Source: an uncultured Pirellulaceae bacterium (GTDB taxonomy: Bacteria > Planctomycetota > Planctomycetia > Pirellulales > Pirellulaceae). Taken from it: 64,000 nt of DNA. Shown piece after piece: positions 15,684 through 25,047 of this stretch (position 1 is its first letter; the number at the start of each line of letters is the position of its first letter). The stretch lies in the NCBI GenBank assembly GCA_937967505.1, contig CALCJM010000064.1, positions 1 to 64,000 on the forward strand, given 5' to 3'. Made by a program: the position numbers and the translations under genes. Below the pieces are notes generated by a model. It was not told the origin of the DNA, did no database searches, and worked only from the letters and a program-made list of their open reading frames with translations.

Positions 15684-16694
15684 TCAGCGTCTGCCGGGTG
15701 AGGGTACCGGTGGGCAAGCGGCAACCGGAGGAATGGCAACGTCATTGACCTGAGCCAGCGGTTTTTCGCCTTTAAGCATGCGGACCAGGTTTTCCGTTGC
15801 CATCACTGCCTGTCGTTCAACCGACTCAAACGTGCGCGATCCGATATGAGGCGTCACGACGCAATTCGGTGCCGACAGTAAGGGGTGGTCGGCCGGTGGC
15901 GGTTCCTTGTCCAACACGTCCGTTCCCAGACCGCCAACCTGGCCTGATTCCAGTGCTGCGGCAATATCGGCGGTGTTGACCATTTCACCACGGGCACAAT
16001 TCAGGATGACAACGCCTTTCTTCATCGTCGCAATGGAATCCGCATTGATCATGTCACGTGTTTCGTCAGTCAAATTGGTGTGCAGCGAAATGATGTCGCA
16101 GGTCGTGAAGATCTCCTGCATCGAATCGGCCTTTTTGATCTCGTGGGTCGCCGCAAACTCTTCGGGCCAGTACAGATCATAACCCACCACATTTAACCCA
16201 AACGCTCTCGCGCGGGTGGCGACCTCTTTCCCAATCCGTCCCAGACCGATGATGCCGATCGTCTTGCCCATGATCTCGTGACCCGTCATACGTTTCCACT
16301 CGCCCGTGCGGACAACGTTGACCTGGTCAACAAAGTTCCGAAACAGGCTCAGCATCAGCACGAAGGTGTGTTCGGCGACCGTCGTATGGTTAACGCCTGG
16401 GCAAAAACTGAGCGGAATGCCTTTAGCGGTCGCTTCGGCGACGTCAATTTTATCGACACCAATTCCGTATTTGGCGATGAATTTGAGCTTCGGTAAGGAA
16501 CGCGCGATCACGTCTTTGGTGATCTCGTCATCGCCACAGAGAAACGCATCAAAGTCGCCGGCCAGCTCCAGCATTTGTTGTTCGGACAGCGGTCCACGCG
16601 CCCGGACGATTTCGGCCCCCGTACTGGCCAACAGATCGTGATGCGGGCCGGGAGTATCTTGATAGGAGGTCGTGGTCAGCAAAATCTTGGTCAT
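15684..16694 (-). CDS. D-isomer-specific 2-hydroxyacid dehydrogenase
   Basis: About 336 residues. I took the start at MTKILLTTTSYQ (16694), six codons inside the ORF-track start. The Rossmann motif GLGRIGKEVA sits at about 150. The catalytic Arg (CARGEMVNT), Glu (DVLDKEPPP) and His (VTPHIGSRT) are all present. It resembles phosphoglycerate dehydrogenase and hydroxypyruvate/glyoxylate reductases. The neighbouring glycerate 2-kinase suggests it could reduce hydroxypyruvate or tartronate semialdehyde to glycerate. A sugar-acid 2-ketoreductase role is equally possible. No ACT domain is present, which argues against serine-biosynthetic SerA. Confidence 0.87.
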   Translation of the reverse strand: MTKILLTTTSYQDTPGPHHDLLASTGAEIVRARGPLSEQQMLELAGDFDAFLCGDDEITKDVIARSLPKLKFIAKYGIGVDKIDVAEATAKGIPLSFCPGVNHTTVAEHTFVLMLSLFRNFVDQVNVVRTGEWKRMTGHEIMGKTIGIIGLGRIGKEVATRARAFGLNVVGYDLYWPEEFAATHEIKKADSMQEIFTTCDIISLHTNLTDETRDMINADSIATMKKGVVILNCARGEMVNTADIAAALESGQVGGLGTDVLDKEPPPADHPLLSAPNCVVTPHIGSRTFESVERQAVMATENLVRMLKGEKPLAQVNDVAIPPVAACPPVPSPGRR

Positions 16695-16857
16695 GAGCGT
16701 TGGGTTACCCAATGGATATTTAGGGTGCGAATAAAGGATTTTTGATGGAGCAGCCGGGGTTTCATCGGTTCTTCAACCGCAGCATTTTAGACAAAAATCA
16801 AGTTTCCACCATCGGTGAAACCGCACGAAAAACCGCTACCATGCTCGACCGTTGAGT

Positions 16858-18309
16858 TTACGATCCACGGGTTGGACCGGTTGGGCATCCGAACAGCATC
16901 ACTTGCAGGTCGCAAACGTTGGTTTGGATATCTGGAAGCGTTCCCAAGCTGTAGCCCAATGCATCAAAAAAAGTGTAGCAATCATTGTTGGCGATTGACT
17001 GCCGCAGTTTCCGTTGCAACGTTGCTGCGGCCGCCACGCGTTCAAGCAATTCCCCATCGAACCAGCCACCCGCCGCAGGAGCGGTCCCGTCTTCCCCGTC
17101 GGTTCCCACAGACGCGTACCGAATTGCCGCAGTATCGATGCCGCTGGCCAACAATCGCTCCAGAACAACCGCCGCCAGTTGCAGGTTCCTTCCTCCAACA
17201 CCAGGTGATTGGCACAGCGTGACCGTGGGTTCACCGCCAATGATCAATGCCCAAGACGCGTCCGGTTGAGCATGGTCCTCCGCAAATTGTGCGTACTGAC
17301 GGCCAAGTTGATTGACGTTGGTATTAGGGTCGAGGCATTGACGGTCGCAGGACAAGATTACGTACCCCAACTCACGCGCAGCGCGGGCCGCCCGATCGAT
17401 GGCGGTCTGATTGTTACCGATCAGAATGTTTTTGACAGCGCGGTCGTTTGGTTCGTTGGCTACCGGGCCGGTTGGGGATTGCAGACAGGCGGTAACCGAT
17501 TTTGGAATCTGGCCTGGGGTAAGAAAGCGCTGCAAGACTGCGTTCGCCGCTGCGGAGGGCGAAAGGATGTCGGTTGATTTTTGGACGGAATCGATCACGG
17601 TTGGGCCAGACGAAATCATCGCAAGGTCGTCGCTGATCACGTCGCTAATGATCATGCCCAACAGAGGGATCGCCGAACCCGCCGGCTTCATTTGGGCCAA
17701 CCCACCTGCCTTTACCTGACTGAGACATCGACGAACGGTATTAAGGCTTTCGATGTCTGCGCCGCTGTGGCTGAGTGCTTTGGAAACGGCGACCAGGTCC
17801 ACCAAGGGGACTTTGGGTAACTCCAACAGCGCCGATCCACCACCCGAAATCAACGCTAGGCAAATGTCGCCCGGCTGTAAAGTTCTAACCAGTTCGACCA
17901 CGACTTTCGTTTCCCGGACAACCCTTTCGGTCGGGAAATTATGCCCGGGTGGACGACAACCGACGACTTTCACGTGACGGGCAGTGGCGATTTTGCCACC
18001 GATTTTACTATCATTTTTGTCATCCGGGACGTTTACCTGCCCGAAAATCTCGATCCCTATCTCTTCTGCGCGAGCGGCGATCGATTCTTCTAGGCCGATG
18101 ACCATTCTCCGCGCTGCCTTGCCCGCACCGATAACGCAGATTCGCCGTACACCTGCCAGCGGCAGGCGGTGCTGGCCAACCCAAAGCGCTTTGGTCAAGG
18201 CATCAATGCGACACGCGCACTGCACCAGGGCCGCCGCGTCCACTGCGGAAACTGCAGCGTCGATAATGTTGACAAGGTGTCCGGCAGGATCGGATGAGGT
18301 GATCGGCAA
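16858..18309 (-). CDS. glycerate 2-kinase (DUF4147/MOFRL)
   Basis: 483 residues with the two domains of GckA/TtuD kinases. The N-terminal DUF4147 domain contains RICVIGAGKAARRM, GCRPPGHNFPTE and LALISGGGSALLELP. The C-terminal MOFRL domain contains WALIIGGEPTVTLC, GVGGRNLQLAA and SVGTDGEDGTAPAAGGW. The enzyme phosphorylates D-glycerate to 2-phosphoglycerate and so joins the cluster to glycolysis. The start is TTG, supported by AGGAGAG eight bases upstream. It is the first gene of the leftward cluster; its promoter should lie in the 98-bp gap shared with the divergent propeller gene. Confidence 0.9.
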   Translation of the reverse strand: MPITSSDPAGHLVNIIDAAVSAVDAAALVQCACRIDALTKALWVGQHRLPLAGVRRICVIGAGKAARRMVIGLEESIAARAEEIGIEIFGQVNVPDDKNDSKIGGKIATARHVKVVGCRPPGHNFPTERVVRETKVVVELVRTLQPGDICLALISGGGSALLELPKVPLVDLVAVSKALSHSGADIESLNTVRRCLSQVKAGGLAQMKPAGSAIPLLGMIISDVISDDLAMISSGPTVIDSVQKSTDILSPSAAANAVLQRFLTPGQIPKSVTACLQSPTGPVANEPNDRAVKNILIGNNQTAIDRAARAARELGYVILSCDRQCLDPNTNVNQLGRQYAQFAEDHAQPDASWALIIGGEPTVTLCQSPGVGGRNLQLAAVVLERLLASGIDTAAIRYASVGTDGEDGTAPAAGGWFDGELLERVAAAATLQRKLRQSIANNDCYTFFDALGYSLGTLPDIQTNVCDLQVMLFGCPTGPTRGS

Positions 18310-18407
18310 CTGTCACTCTCCTGAAAGGTTGTTGGTCTCGTCCAGTGCGTTTTGAGTCTGCTATAATAGCACCTCCGCCAATCTCCCGCTCAAGAGCTTT
18401 CCCGCTT

Positions 18408-19430
18408 ATGCACTTTCAACTTTTCCGACTCCTGATCTGCGTCTGTATCATTTCGTGGGAGGCGATGCCCGCCACTGTGTTGGCTCAGGTTGACAACACC
18501 GGGGCAGCTCTCGCCGAAGAGCCGCTTACCTGGCAGGGAATATTGGGAGAAAAAGATATCACTGAAAGCAGCGGGCTGGCTCGGTCGTCGTTATTCGCCG
18601 ACGCATTCTGGACCATGAATGATTCGGGCAACGGCACCGATTTGTTTTTGTTCGACAGCAAAGGCAAATCACTGGCACGCTGTGAGCTCAAAGGGGCACG
18701 CAATATCGATTGGGAGGCGATGAGCGTCTGGCAATCGAATGGACAGCGTTTCATCGTGGTGGCAGATACCGGTGATAACCTTCGGCAACGCACTGAGTAC
18801 CGTATCTATTTTGCCAAAGAACCCGGCGTGAAAGCAGATCAAAAAGATCTGTACAAAAAAAAACTGTCCGCGGTCGGTGTTAAATTTCAGTTCAGCGGCG
18901 GTGCGATGAACTGCGAAGCGATGGGGATCCCGCCAGGAAGCAACGATGTCTATTTCGTGGAAAAGCAATTTGCCGAAACGAAGGTCACCCACCGGCCAGC
19001 GATTTTCCGATTGCAATTGCCTGCTGCGGAACTGGCCGCCAAACTATCACTGAAACGCAAACATCGGGCCGGCCGCTTGCCTGAGCTCTATCACGCCTTG
19101 AAGGTGGCTGAATTCCCGGTCTACGGCGTCACCGGCATGGCATTTTCTCCTGACGGCAATCGCGCCATTATCAGGAACTACCTGGAGATGCACCTGTTTG
19201 ACAGACTGGCGGTCCCCGGTGTGGGTGACAACGGCAAACCCGAAGCCTGGGCGGATGTATTCAAAAACCGGAAACCTGTCGTATTGCCGATGCCGCTCCA
19301 GCACCAGGGCGAGGCCATTTGTTTTTCACAAGATAGCCAAAGTGTTTACGTCACCAGCGAAAAATCCAGACAGCCGATCTGGCGAATCAATCTCGATGGC
19401 CTGCAACGACAGATGGCCAACGATAAGTAG
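18408..19430 (+). CDS. secreted beta-propeller-like protein, function unknown
   Basis: The start is the ATG at 18408, which opens a signal peptide (MHFQLFRLLICVCIISW). The mature part of ~310 residues reads like a propeller: SSGLARSSLFADAFWTMNDSG, then ARNIDWEAMSVW, DTGDNLRQR, GMAFSPDGNRAII and HQGEAICFSQDSQSVYVTSE. These are spaced like blades, each ending in a strand with acidic turns. This opening is seen in exported esterase-like or phytase-like proteins, but no catalytic set was identified. The gene is divergent from the glycerate kinase and is followed by the M20 peptidase 115 bp downstream. Confidence 0.7.
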   Translation: MHFQLFRLLICVCIISWEAMPATVLAQVDNTGAALAEEPLTWQGILGEKDITESSGLARSSLFADAFWTMNDSGNGTDLFLFDSKGKSLARCELKGARNIDWEAMSVWQSNGQRFIVVADTGDNLRQRTEYRIYFAKEPGVKADQKDLYKKKLSAVGVKFQFSGGAMNCEAMGIPPGSNDVYFVEKQFAETKVTHRPAIFRLQLPAAELAAKLSLKRKHRAGRLPELYHALKVAEFPVYGVTGMAFSPDGNRAIIRNYLEMHLFDRLAVPGVGDNGKPEAWADVFKNRKPVVLPMPLQHQGEAICFSQDSQSVYVTSEKSRQPIWRINLDGLQRQMANDK

Positions 19431-19545
19431 TTGTGGTCAAATTTTATGAACAAGACTGACCACTCGAGTCAGGACGCGGCTGCATGACCTTCCCCAACAA
19501 TCCCCTTCCCAAACATAACCCTCCCAAACGCAAACGAGACCACTG

Positions 19546-20763
19546 ATGGAAGAACTTCTAAAACACTTGGAACGTTTGGAGAATCGACAGGAGGAAATGC
19601 TTGCCACGATCACTCGTTTGTGCGACATCAATTCCGGTACGTTGAATCTTCCGGGGGTCGAACGTGTCAGCCAAGAACTGGTGAAACTGTTCGAGCCGCT
19701 GGGCGGAGATCTGCAATTGATCGACACGGCACCGTGGTCGGTAGTCGGAGATGGCGGCAAACGTACCGACCAGGCGTTGGGGAAGATCATTCATATCATC
19801 AAACACCCTGAGGCCAGCGGGAAAGTGATGCTGTGCATCCACTGCGATACGGTATACGGCATTGGTGACTCGTTTCAAAAATGCCGGATGACCGCCGGCG
19901 GGCAACTGAACGGGCCGGGGGTGGCGGATGCCAAAGGCGGCCTGATTGTGATGCTGGAGGCACTAAAGACCCTCGAATCCAGCCCTTTGGCCGGCCAGAT
20001 TGGTTGGGAAGTGATTATCAATCCCGATGAAGAAATTGGTTCGCCCGGTAGCGGTTCGTTTTTACGATCTCGTGCCGGTGAATGTGATTTTGGCATGCTG
20101 TTCGAACCGGCGCTGCCCGGAGGCGGGTTAGTGTCGTGGCGAAAAGGCACCGGCAATTTTACTTTTGTCGTGCGCGGACAATCGGCTCATTCGGGACGCG
20201 ATTTTGCTGCGGGCAGGAATGCCATCGTGGCACTGGCGCGCCTGTTGGATGAAATCGACCAACTGAACATCGAACCGGACGTGACTTATAATGTCGGGCG
20301 AATTACCGGTGGCGGAGCGGTCAACATTGTGCCGGACCTGGCTGTGGGACGCGTCAATGTGAGAGTTGTCAATCTCGAACAGCAATCCGGTGTAGAAATT
20401 GATTTTGCTGATCTGGTTGAAAAATACAACCAACTGGACGGCATCAGCGTTGAAATCAGTGGTGGATTTACTTCACCGCCCAAACCTCTGGAGGACAACG
20501 TCAAACCGCTACAGCACCGGATCACCCGGTGTGCCCAGATACTGGACATTGATATCGACTGGCAGGGAACCGGTGGCGCTTGTGATGGAAACAAGTTTGC
20601 CAGTGCCGGCTTGCCCAATATCGACACCTTGGGCCCCTGCGGTGGTCACATTCACAGCAGCAACGAATTCCTGATCCCGGGAAGTCTCATTCCCAGAACG
20701 AAACTGGCCAGCCTGATCCTGCTGGCGTACGCCAGCGAGATCGACAATTCCGGCGGGGCGTAG
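19546..20763 (+). CDS. M20 family metallopeptidase (carboxypeptidase G2-like)
   Basis: 405 residues with the full dinuclear-zinc set of family M20. HCDTVYG gives His-x-Asp near residue 97, GVADAKGG the bridging Asp, NPDEEIGS the catalytic and metal Glu pair, LFEPAL the next acidic ligand and GGHIHSSNEF the last His. A dimerisation domain lies between, beginning near KGTGNFTFVVRGQSAHSG. Family members hydrolyse C-terminal or N-acyl amino acids. Carboxypeptidase G2 and ArgE-like deacylases are the nearest models. No signal peptide is seen, so it is cytoplasmic. The substrate cannot be read from the sequence. Confidence 0.88.
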   Translation: MEELLKHLERLENRQEEMLATITRLCDINSGTLNLPGVERVSQELVKLFEPLGGDLQLIDTAPWSVVGDGGKRTDQALGKIIHIIKHPEASGKVMLCIHCDTVYGIGDSFQKCRMTAGGQLNGPGVADAKGGLIVMLEALKTLESSPLAGQIGWEVIINPDEEIGSPGSGSFLRSRAGECDFGMLFEPALPGGGLVSWRKGTGNFTFVVRGQSAHSGRDFAAGRNAIVALARLLDEIDQLNIEPDVTYNVGRITGGGAVNIVPDLAVGRVNVRVVNLEQQSGVEIDFADLVEKYNQLDGISVEISGGFTSPPKPLEDNVKPLQHRITRCAQILDIDIDWQGTGGACDGNKFASAGLPNIDTLGPCGGHIHSSNEFLIPGSLIPRTKLASLILLAYASEIDNSGGA

Positions 20764-20818
20764 TTGCGCAGATCCTAGTTGCGACCAAAATGCATCCAGC
20801 AGTGGTGAGAAGGAAGTC

Positions 20819-22153
20819 TCACTCTTCCCGTACAAAAATTTCCCTGAATTCCACCGCAGAACCGTGACCGGCAAATCCCAGATGCCCATCCGTTCGAGAC
20901 AACCCCGGATGAGCCTTGCCATCAAGAAACGGTTCGTTTGAATCCAGCTGTAGAAACGGTTTCACATCAGCGTCAAGGATCACGAATCCGTTCAGTTCGA
21001 CGACGATGCTGGTACCGGTGACAGTGACCTCCTGGAAATTCCATTCTCCGGGCGGGCGCAAACGGCCTCGCACCGCAGCAGCGATACCGTAAATGGAACC
21101 GTGGTACTGACGCGCATCAAGGCCGGTAAATTGCTTTGCCGTGTCATCCAGAATCTGAAGCTCGCACATTCCCACATAGGCGGTGTCACCCGATCCGGGG
21201 TAGCGAATCGCCAGCCCGTTGTTCCCGCCCGGTGGCAAACGAAATTCAAACCGCATCGAAAAATCTGACCACGTCCGCTGCGTAAAAATTGTCCCGCCAT
21301 GGCCGGGCTTGCACCGTAGCGTCCCGTCGATAATTTCATAACCACCCTTTGCCCCGTCCCAACCGGCAAGGCTATTTCCATCAAAGATTCTTCGGTAGCC
21401 GCTGCCAACACGATCAGCAAGGTGCTTGTTCGATTCTTCTGGTGACAGTTCTCTGATTCTCGGGTGGCGAAAACTGAAGGGGGCACCGTTGGGGCAGATC
21501 TGAACATGTCCCGCAACCATTAGCACCGCAGGCAGTCCGCCAGATTGATGACGCTCGTCAGGGGCTTGGGGACTCAGAATCGCACATGGTGCTATCTCTT
21601 TGCCGTCGATCCAAACACTCACCCGGGCTCCCGTCACGCGCACGATGGCCTTGGTCCATTGCGCGTGCGGTGAGGTTGTGGTTTTGCTACTGCCGGCCGG
21701 CAGCAGCAAACGGCCCCCTTTTATGACCAGCACCGCATCACGGACGCTGCGAAATTCAAATTCCAGTTCAAAATCACTGTACTGCGCATTTGACACCAGA
21801 CAGCCACCACTTCCACCATTTTGAATCGCGCTGCCAGTCACGGGCGTGGCCGGCGAGATCGACCAATCCGGGCCGCGCGCTGTCGCGTCGGTTCCAGAGG
21901 TAGGCCTCTCTACCGATTGCCCGGTCGAGGCTGAGGCTGAGGCAGAGGCTGAATTCGCGCGATCAGGGATCGGTGGCGGTACAACTCGCCAATGGCTCAG
22001 GCTTTTCCCGTCGAATAGAGAACGAAATTTTCCGTGAGCAGCGTCTGAAGCCTGAACCGCCAACACTGGCTGTAGTCCAGGGCAGAACGATCCGCATGCG
22101 CAGGAAATCAATAGCACAGCAGCGGCGAACCACTTACGAACCTGTCTACTCAT
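20819..22153 (-). CDS. secreted protein with two DUF1080 domains
   Basis: I moved the start to the ATG at 22153, preceded by GGGAGA. It begins MSRQVRKWFAAAVLLISCACG, a signal peptide that could also be a lipoprotein signal. The mature protein (~444 residues) has two DUF1080 (3-keto-disaccharide hydrolase / LamG-like) domains. The first opens FRSLFDGKSLSHWRV and the second YRRIFDGNSLAGWDGAKGGYEIIDGTLRC; the second carries GGNNGLAIRYP and YVGMCELQILDD. The domains are joined after a Ser/Ala repeat. DUF1080 genes are strongly expanded in planctomycetes, where they act on sugars or glycosides outside the cytoplasm. The gene converges on the M20 peptidase. Confidence 0.85.
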   Translation of the reverse strand: MSRQVRKWFAAAVLLISCACGSFCPGLQPVLAVQASDAAHGKFRSLFDGKSLSHWRVVPPPIPDRANSASASASASTGQSVERPTSGTDATARGPDWSISPATPVTGSAIQNGGSGGCLVSNAQYSDFELEFEFRSVRDAVLVIKGGRLLLPAGSSKTTTSPHAQWTKAIVRVTGARVSVWIDGKEIAPCAILSPQAPDERHQSGGLPAVLMVAGHVQICPNGAPFSFRHPRIRELSPEESNKHLADRVGSGYRRIFDGNSLAGWDGAKGGYEIIDGTLRCKPGHGGTIFTQRTWSDFSMRFEFRLPPGGNNGLAIRYPGSGDTAYVGMCELQILDDTAKQFTGLDARQYHGSIYGIAAAVRGRLRPPGEWNFQEVTVTGTSIVVELNGFVILDADVKPFLQLDSNEPFLDGKAHPGLSRTDGHLGFAGHGSAVEFREIFVREE

Positions 22154-22504
22154 TGCGGAATCTCCCAAGCTGAAAAATGGTTGTCTTGTTTTGGTAAGCG
22201 ATCCTGACCAAACGCTGACGCAACACAGCATATATGGTGTGGGGAGACTGTGAGAACCGCTACAAGAAAAAATTTCAGGTTGCCTCTGGCGTTGCAGCAC
22301 GATTGTCGCAACAACCAACCGCAAGCCATCCACTCCGGCGGGGTCTGCGCGACGGCGGGGCGAATAGGCTTGGTCTCCAGCGTCAGGCGAGCTACCAGGG
22401 TGCTTTCTGAATCCACCAATGGCCGTTAGATTATGCCGATTGCTGTCGCCGCATCTGTTGTGCGGTGAGGCAGGTCAAATTTACCTTCGCCACTTCGATC
22501 GCTT
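22154..22504. other. 351-bp divergent promoter region
   Basis: This separates the leftward DUF1080 gene from the rightward unknown gene. The in-frame extension of the DUF1080 ORF through here has no domain character and is taken as non-coding. No operator or hairpin stood out. Confidence 0.4.
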
Positions 22505-23191
22505 ATGTCAAACAATCCAGACATTTCTTTTGTCGCTGAACAGCGCGTGCCAGTCAAAGACCTGAAAGGGATTTCCAAAAATGCCGCCTCAACCGCCGCC
22601 AAAGGAGGCATCAGCCGGAAATATCTGAGTGACCTGGCTCAGGCTGAATTGGATGCAGATTTGGATGCGACATTTGCCAAGCTTAAATCAGCTTTTAGAT
22701 TCAAACGCAAAGAGCTAACCGCTGACGGGCCGGCCGATGGCATGGGGGTGATCACAACACCGCATTTTTTCTACGAAGTGACGGTGGTACCTGTCGAAGA
22801 CGCACCACGCAATGTTATCATTCGCAGGTGCGTCCGCAACATCACCGATGCTGATGTAATCACAGGCGCAGATTTTTTTGAGGTGTTTGGTTCGAGGTTT
22901 AACCAGCTGGAAGTTGCCTGCGATAACCCACTGGACCTAGAAGCAATTATTGATCAAATTGAGGACGCTGAAGCTGACGACGTTGATCTGGATTACGACA
23001 AAGATGTCACGCATTGCACGATCGGGTTGATGTCGATGAGAACAACGATCCTCGTGCGCCCCAATTCTATCCACGTCAAAGGACCTGCGGACGTAACGCC
23101 TGCCGATCTAGTGCACTCATTCTTCGAAATGCAGAATTGCTTCATGGAATCGTTGAACCTGTCAGAACCGCTGCTAAAGAGTTCGTCCTGA
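22505..23191 (+). CDS. conserved-looking hypothetical protein
   Basis: 228 residues, not recognised. The ORF has no strong overlap with any competing frame. The N-terminus is Ala/Lys-rich (STAAKGGISRKYLSDLAQAELD). A beta-rich middle follows (YEVTVVPVEDAPRNVIIRRCV), then an acidic segment with many Asp and Glu (EDAEADDVDLDYDKD) and a helical end. There is no signal peptide or membrane segment, so it is probably cytoplasmic. The gene converges on the coiled-coil gene 70 bp downstream. Confidence 0.6.
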   Translation: MSNNPDISFVAEQRVPVKDLKGISKNAASTAAKGGISRKYLSDLAQAELDADLDATFAKLKSAFRFKRKELTADGPADGMGVITTPHFFYEVTVVPVEDAPRNVIIRRCVRNITDADVITGADFFEVFGSRFNQLEVACDNPLDLEAIIDQIEDAEADDVDLDYDKDVTHCTIGLMSMRTTILVRPNSIHVKGPADVTPADLVHSFFEMQNCFMESLNLSEPLLKSSS

Positions 23192-23261
23192 TTACTTCCC
23201 CGAACGAACTCAGTTGATCGGGTTAATCCGGCTGATTGTGTCGCATTTTTGCCTGGTATCT

Positions 23262-24554
23262 TTACGGGGTGGCTGCCTCCTTCAACAGGTCAACGCGGTA
23301 GAGTTCCAGTGGCAGTTGGTCGTAGCTGTTGAGCGCCGTGATCCGGTTGCTCAACAGGGTCACTTTTTTATTATTGGGTTTGGTTGGTTTGGCCAGTTTC
23401 GCCAGTTTTTTGGAATTGCGACGTTGCCGACGACCGGAATTAGCCAGGTCACGCTCCAATTGGCTTAACTGCCCCCCGTAGCGGTTGCGGATTTGTGCAA
23501 TTTCATTGGCCGCGCGATCCAGTTCAAACGCTACCGCGTCAGCCCGGTTACCAAGATTGCCGAGGGTGAAATAGTTGTCCTGAATCTGGTACCGCAATAC
23601 GTCGCACTGTAGCAGCGAACCGTTGGGATCGGTTTGATGGAAATACAACGCGGTTTGCAACGCGCGAATATTGTTGCGGACCGATCGAATATCCCCATCG
23701 AGCGCCGCCAATTCACTTTGCAGCGGTTGGGCACGTGAGATTGCCCGATCAATCTTTAGCTCGCCCTCGTCCCTCAGCGAATTCTGTTGGTCCTGGATCG
23801 TTTGGGTTTGCGTCTGTAGCAGAGCATTTTCCTGCTGGATCAATTTTCGGTTGGCAACCTTGGCGACCTCTTTTTCTTCAACCGACTCCTGAACTTTTCT
23901 ACCCAAGTGTTGCATGCGGCCTTCGAAGTCCGCCAGCAAATTTTCCATCTCCGCGCGCATCAATTTCTGGTGATTGGGAGCGAGTCCGATGGACAATTCC
24001 GCAATTGCCGCATGCAGGATTTCCTGATTGACATGTTCTCCCACAGGGCCTTGCAGATAGCCCAGCAACCGACCAATCCTGCGATAAGTATTGTCCAACC
24101 TAGCCGGTGGCAAGTTGCGGTTGCGAATCGTTTTGCCAAAAGTGCGAATATCAGTCATGGCCTGGTCGTATTGATCGCGCACGGTTTTCACCCAGATCGA
24201 AAGCAACCTGGCATCCAGGTTGTCCGGGGTGATAGCGAGCGCGGCATCCACCGCTTCACCCGCTTCCCGCACACGATTGTGCTGAAAGCGGTTCACCGCA
24301 TAGGCAATCAAAACCGTCGGACTATTCACCGGTGCCAATTCGTAGACCTCGACACTTTGGGTGCGACTGGCAAGGTTCTTTTTCCAGGCCGGGTCCAGCC
24401 AGAATTTAACGCGCTGTTTTTCACCGATGGGGATTTCGATCGGTTCTATCAACTGGCCAACAACGGTCTGGCAAATCACCGCTTCAACGGTCAAGGCGAT
24501 CAGAAACGCGAACAGGGGCAAGAAACGCTTCCATTGTGCGGGTCCAAATTTCAT
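23262..24554 (-). CDS. exported or membrane-anchored coiled-coil protein
   Basis: 430 residues, not assigned to a family. The N-terminal hydrophobic segment (FLPLFAFLIALTVEAVICQTV) is a signal peptide or anchor. Residues ~85-140 look like a TPR-type helical pair (AGEAVDAALAITPDNLDARLLSIW). A long coiled coil then runs from about 215 to 330, rich in Gln, Glu, Leu and Arg (QENALLQTQTQTIQDQQNSL). The protein ends in a second helical stretch and a very basic patch (RRQRRNSKKLAKLAKPTKPNNKK). The layout suggests a structural or scaffold role at the cell envelope. It is alone on its strand. Confidence 0.62.
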   Translation of the reverse strand: MKFGPAQWKRFLPLFAFLIALTVEAVICQTVVGQLIEPIEIPIGEKQRVKFWLDPAWKKNLASRTQSVEVYELAPVNSPTVLIAYAVNRFQHNRVREAGEAVDAALAITPDNLDARLLSIWVKTVRDQYDQAMTDIRTFGKTIRNRNLPPARLDNTYRRIGRLLGYLQGPVGEHVNQEILHAAIAELSIGLAPNHQKLMRAEMENLLADFEGRMQHLGRKVQESVEEKEVAKVANRKLIQQENALLQTQTQTIQDQQNSLRDEGELKIDRAISRAQPLQSELAALDGDIRSVRNNIRALQTALYFHQTDPNGSLLQCDVLRYQIQDNYFTLGNLGNRADAVAFELDRAANEIAQIRNRYGGQLSQLERDLANSGRRQRRNSKKLAKLAKPTKPNNKKVTLLSNRITALNSYDQLPLELYRVDLLKEAATP

Positions 24555-25047
24555 TGTGTTAACCGGGAGAGAATGAAAAAACGGCGAAGTAGACCGATCC
24601 GGCCACCCAGCTTATTATTTGCATCTCTGGCACGAAAGCAACCTGTGGAGCTTCATCGGATTGCGAGTGTCGCATCTTTCAACAAAGTCCCTGTCAGGAA
24701 GGCGGCTGGAGCTGACTGACCATCTTGCGAAGTTTTGGTAAGTCTTTTCGGGCTTTGGCAAGTTGAAGTGTTGTGATGACCTTGCACCACCGCTGGCGTG
24801 GTGTCGTGAACGGGGGCAAAAGCTGGTGGTCTTCCCCTCAATCGGCTACCATGCGGTTGAAACCAGTCACACCGAGTGAGAAAAACGGGCACTCGATCTA
24901 TCCGCACGTTCTGGACTAACCCATCTAACAACACGTGCGACAGAAACACCCGGGTAGATCGCAATTGGTTACGTGGAAAACTTTGCTCTCCAGTAGGGCA
25001 GGCCCTGCTGGAGAGCAAACACAATCATTGGATAATCATCCATTAAA
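24555..25047. other. 493-bp gap, no gene recognised
   Basis: The gap lies upstream of both the coiled-coil gene and the M3 peptidase. It contains a short GC-rich palindromic patch (CACCACCGC/GCGTGGTG near 24785) without a T-run. The minus ORF 24653-25024 has no domain character. Both promoters must lie here, but none could be called with confidence. Confidence 0.35.

Noticed and set aside
18362-18367. TATAAT as the promoter of the propeller gene
   Set aside because: The -10 match is perfect, but no acceptable -35 is found at 16-18 bp spacing, so I did not list it.
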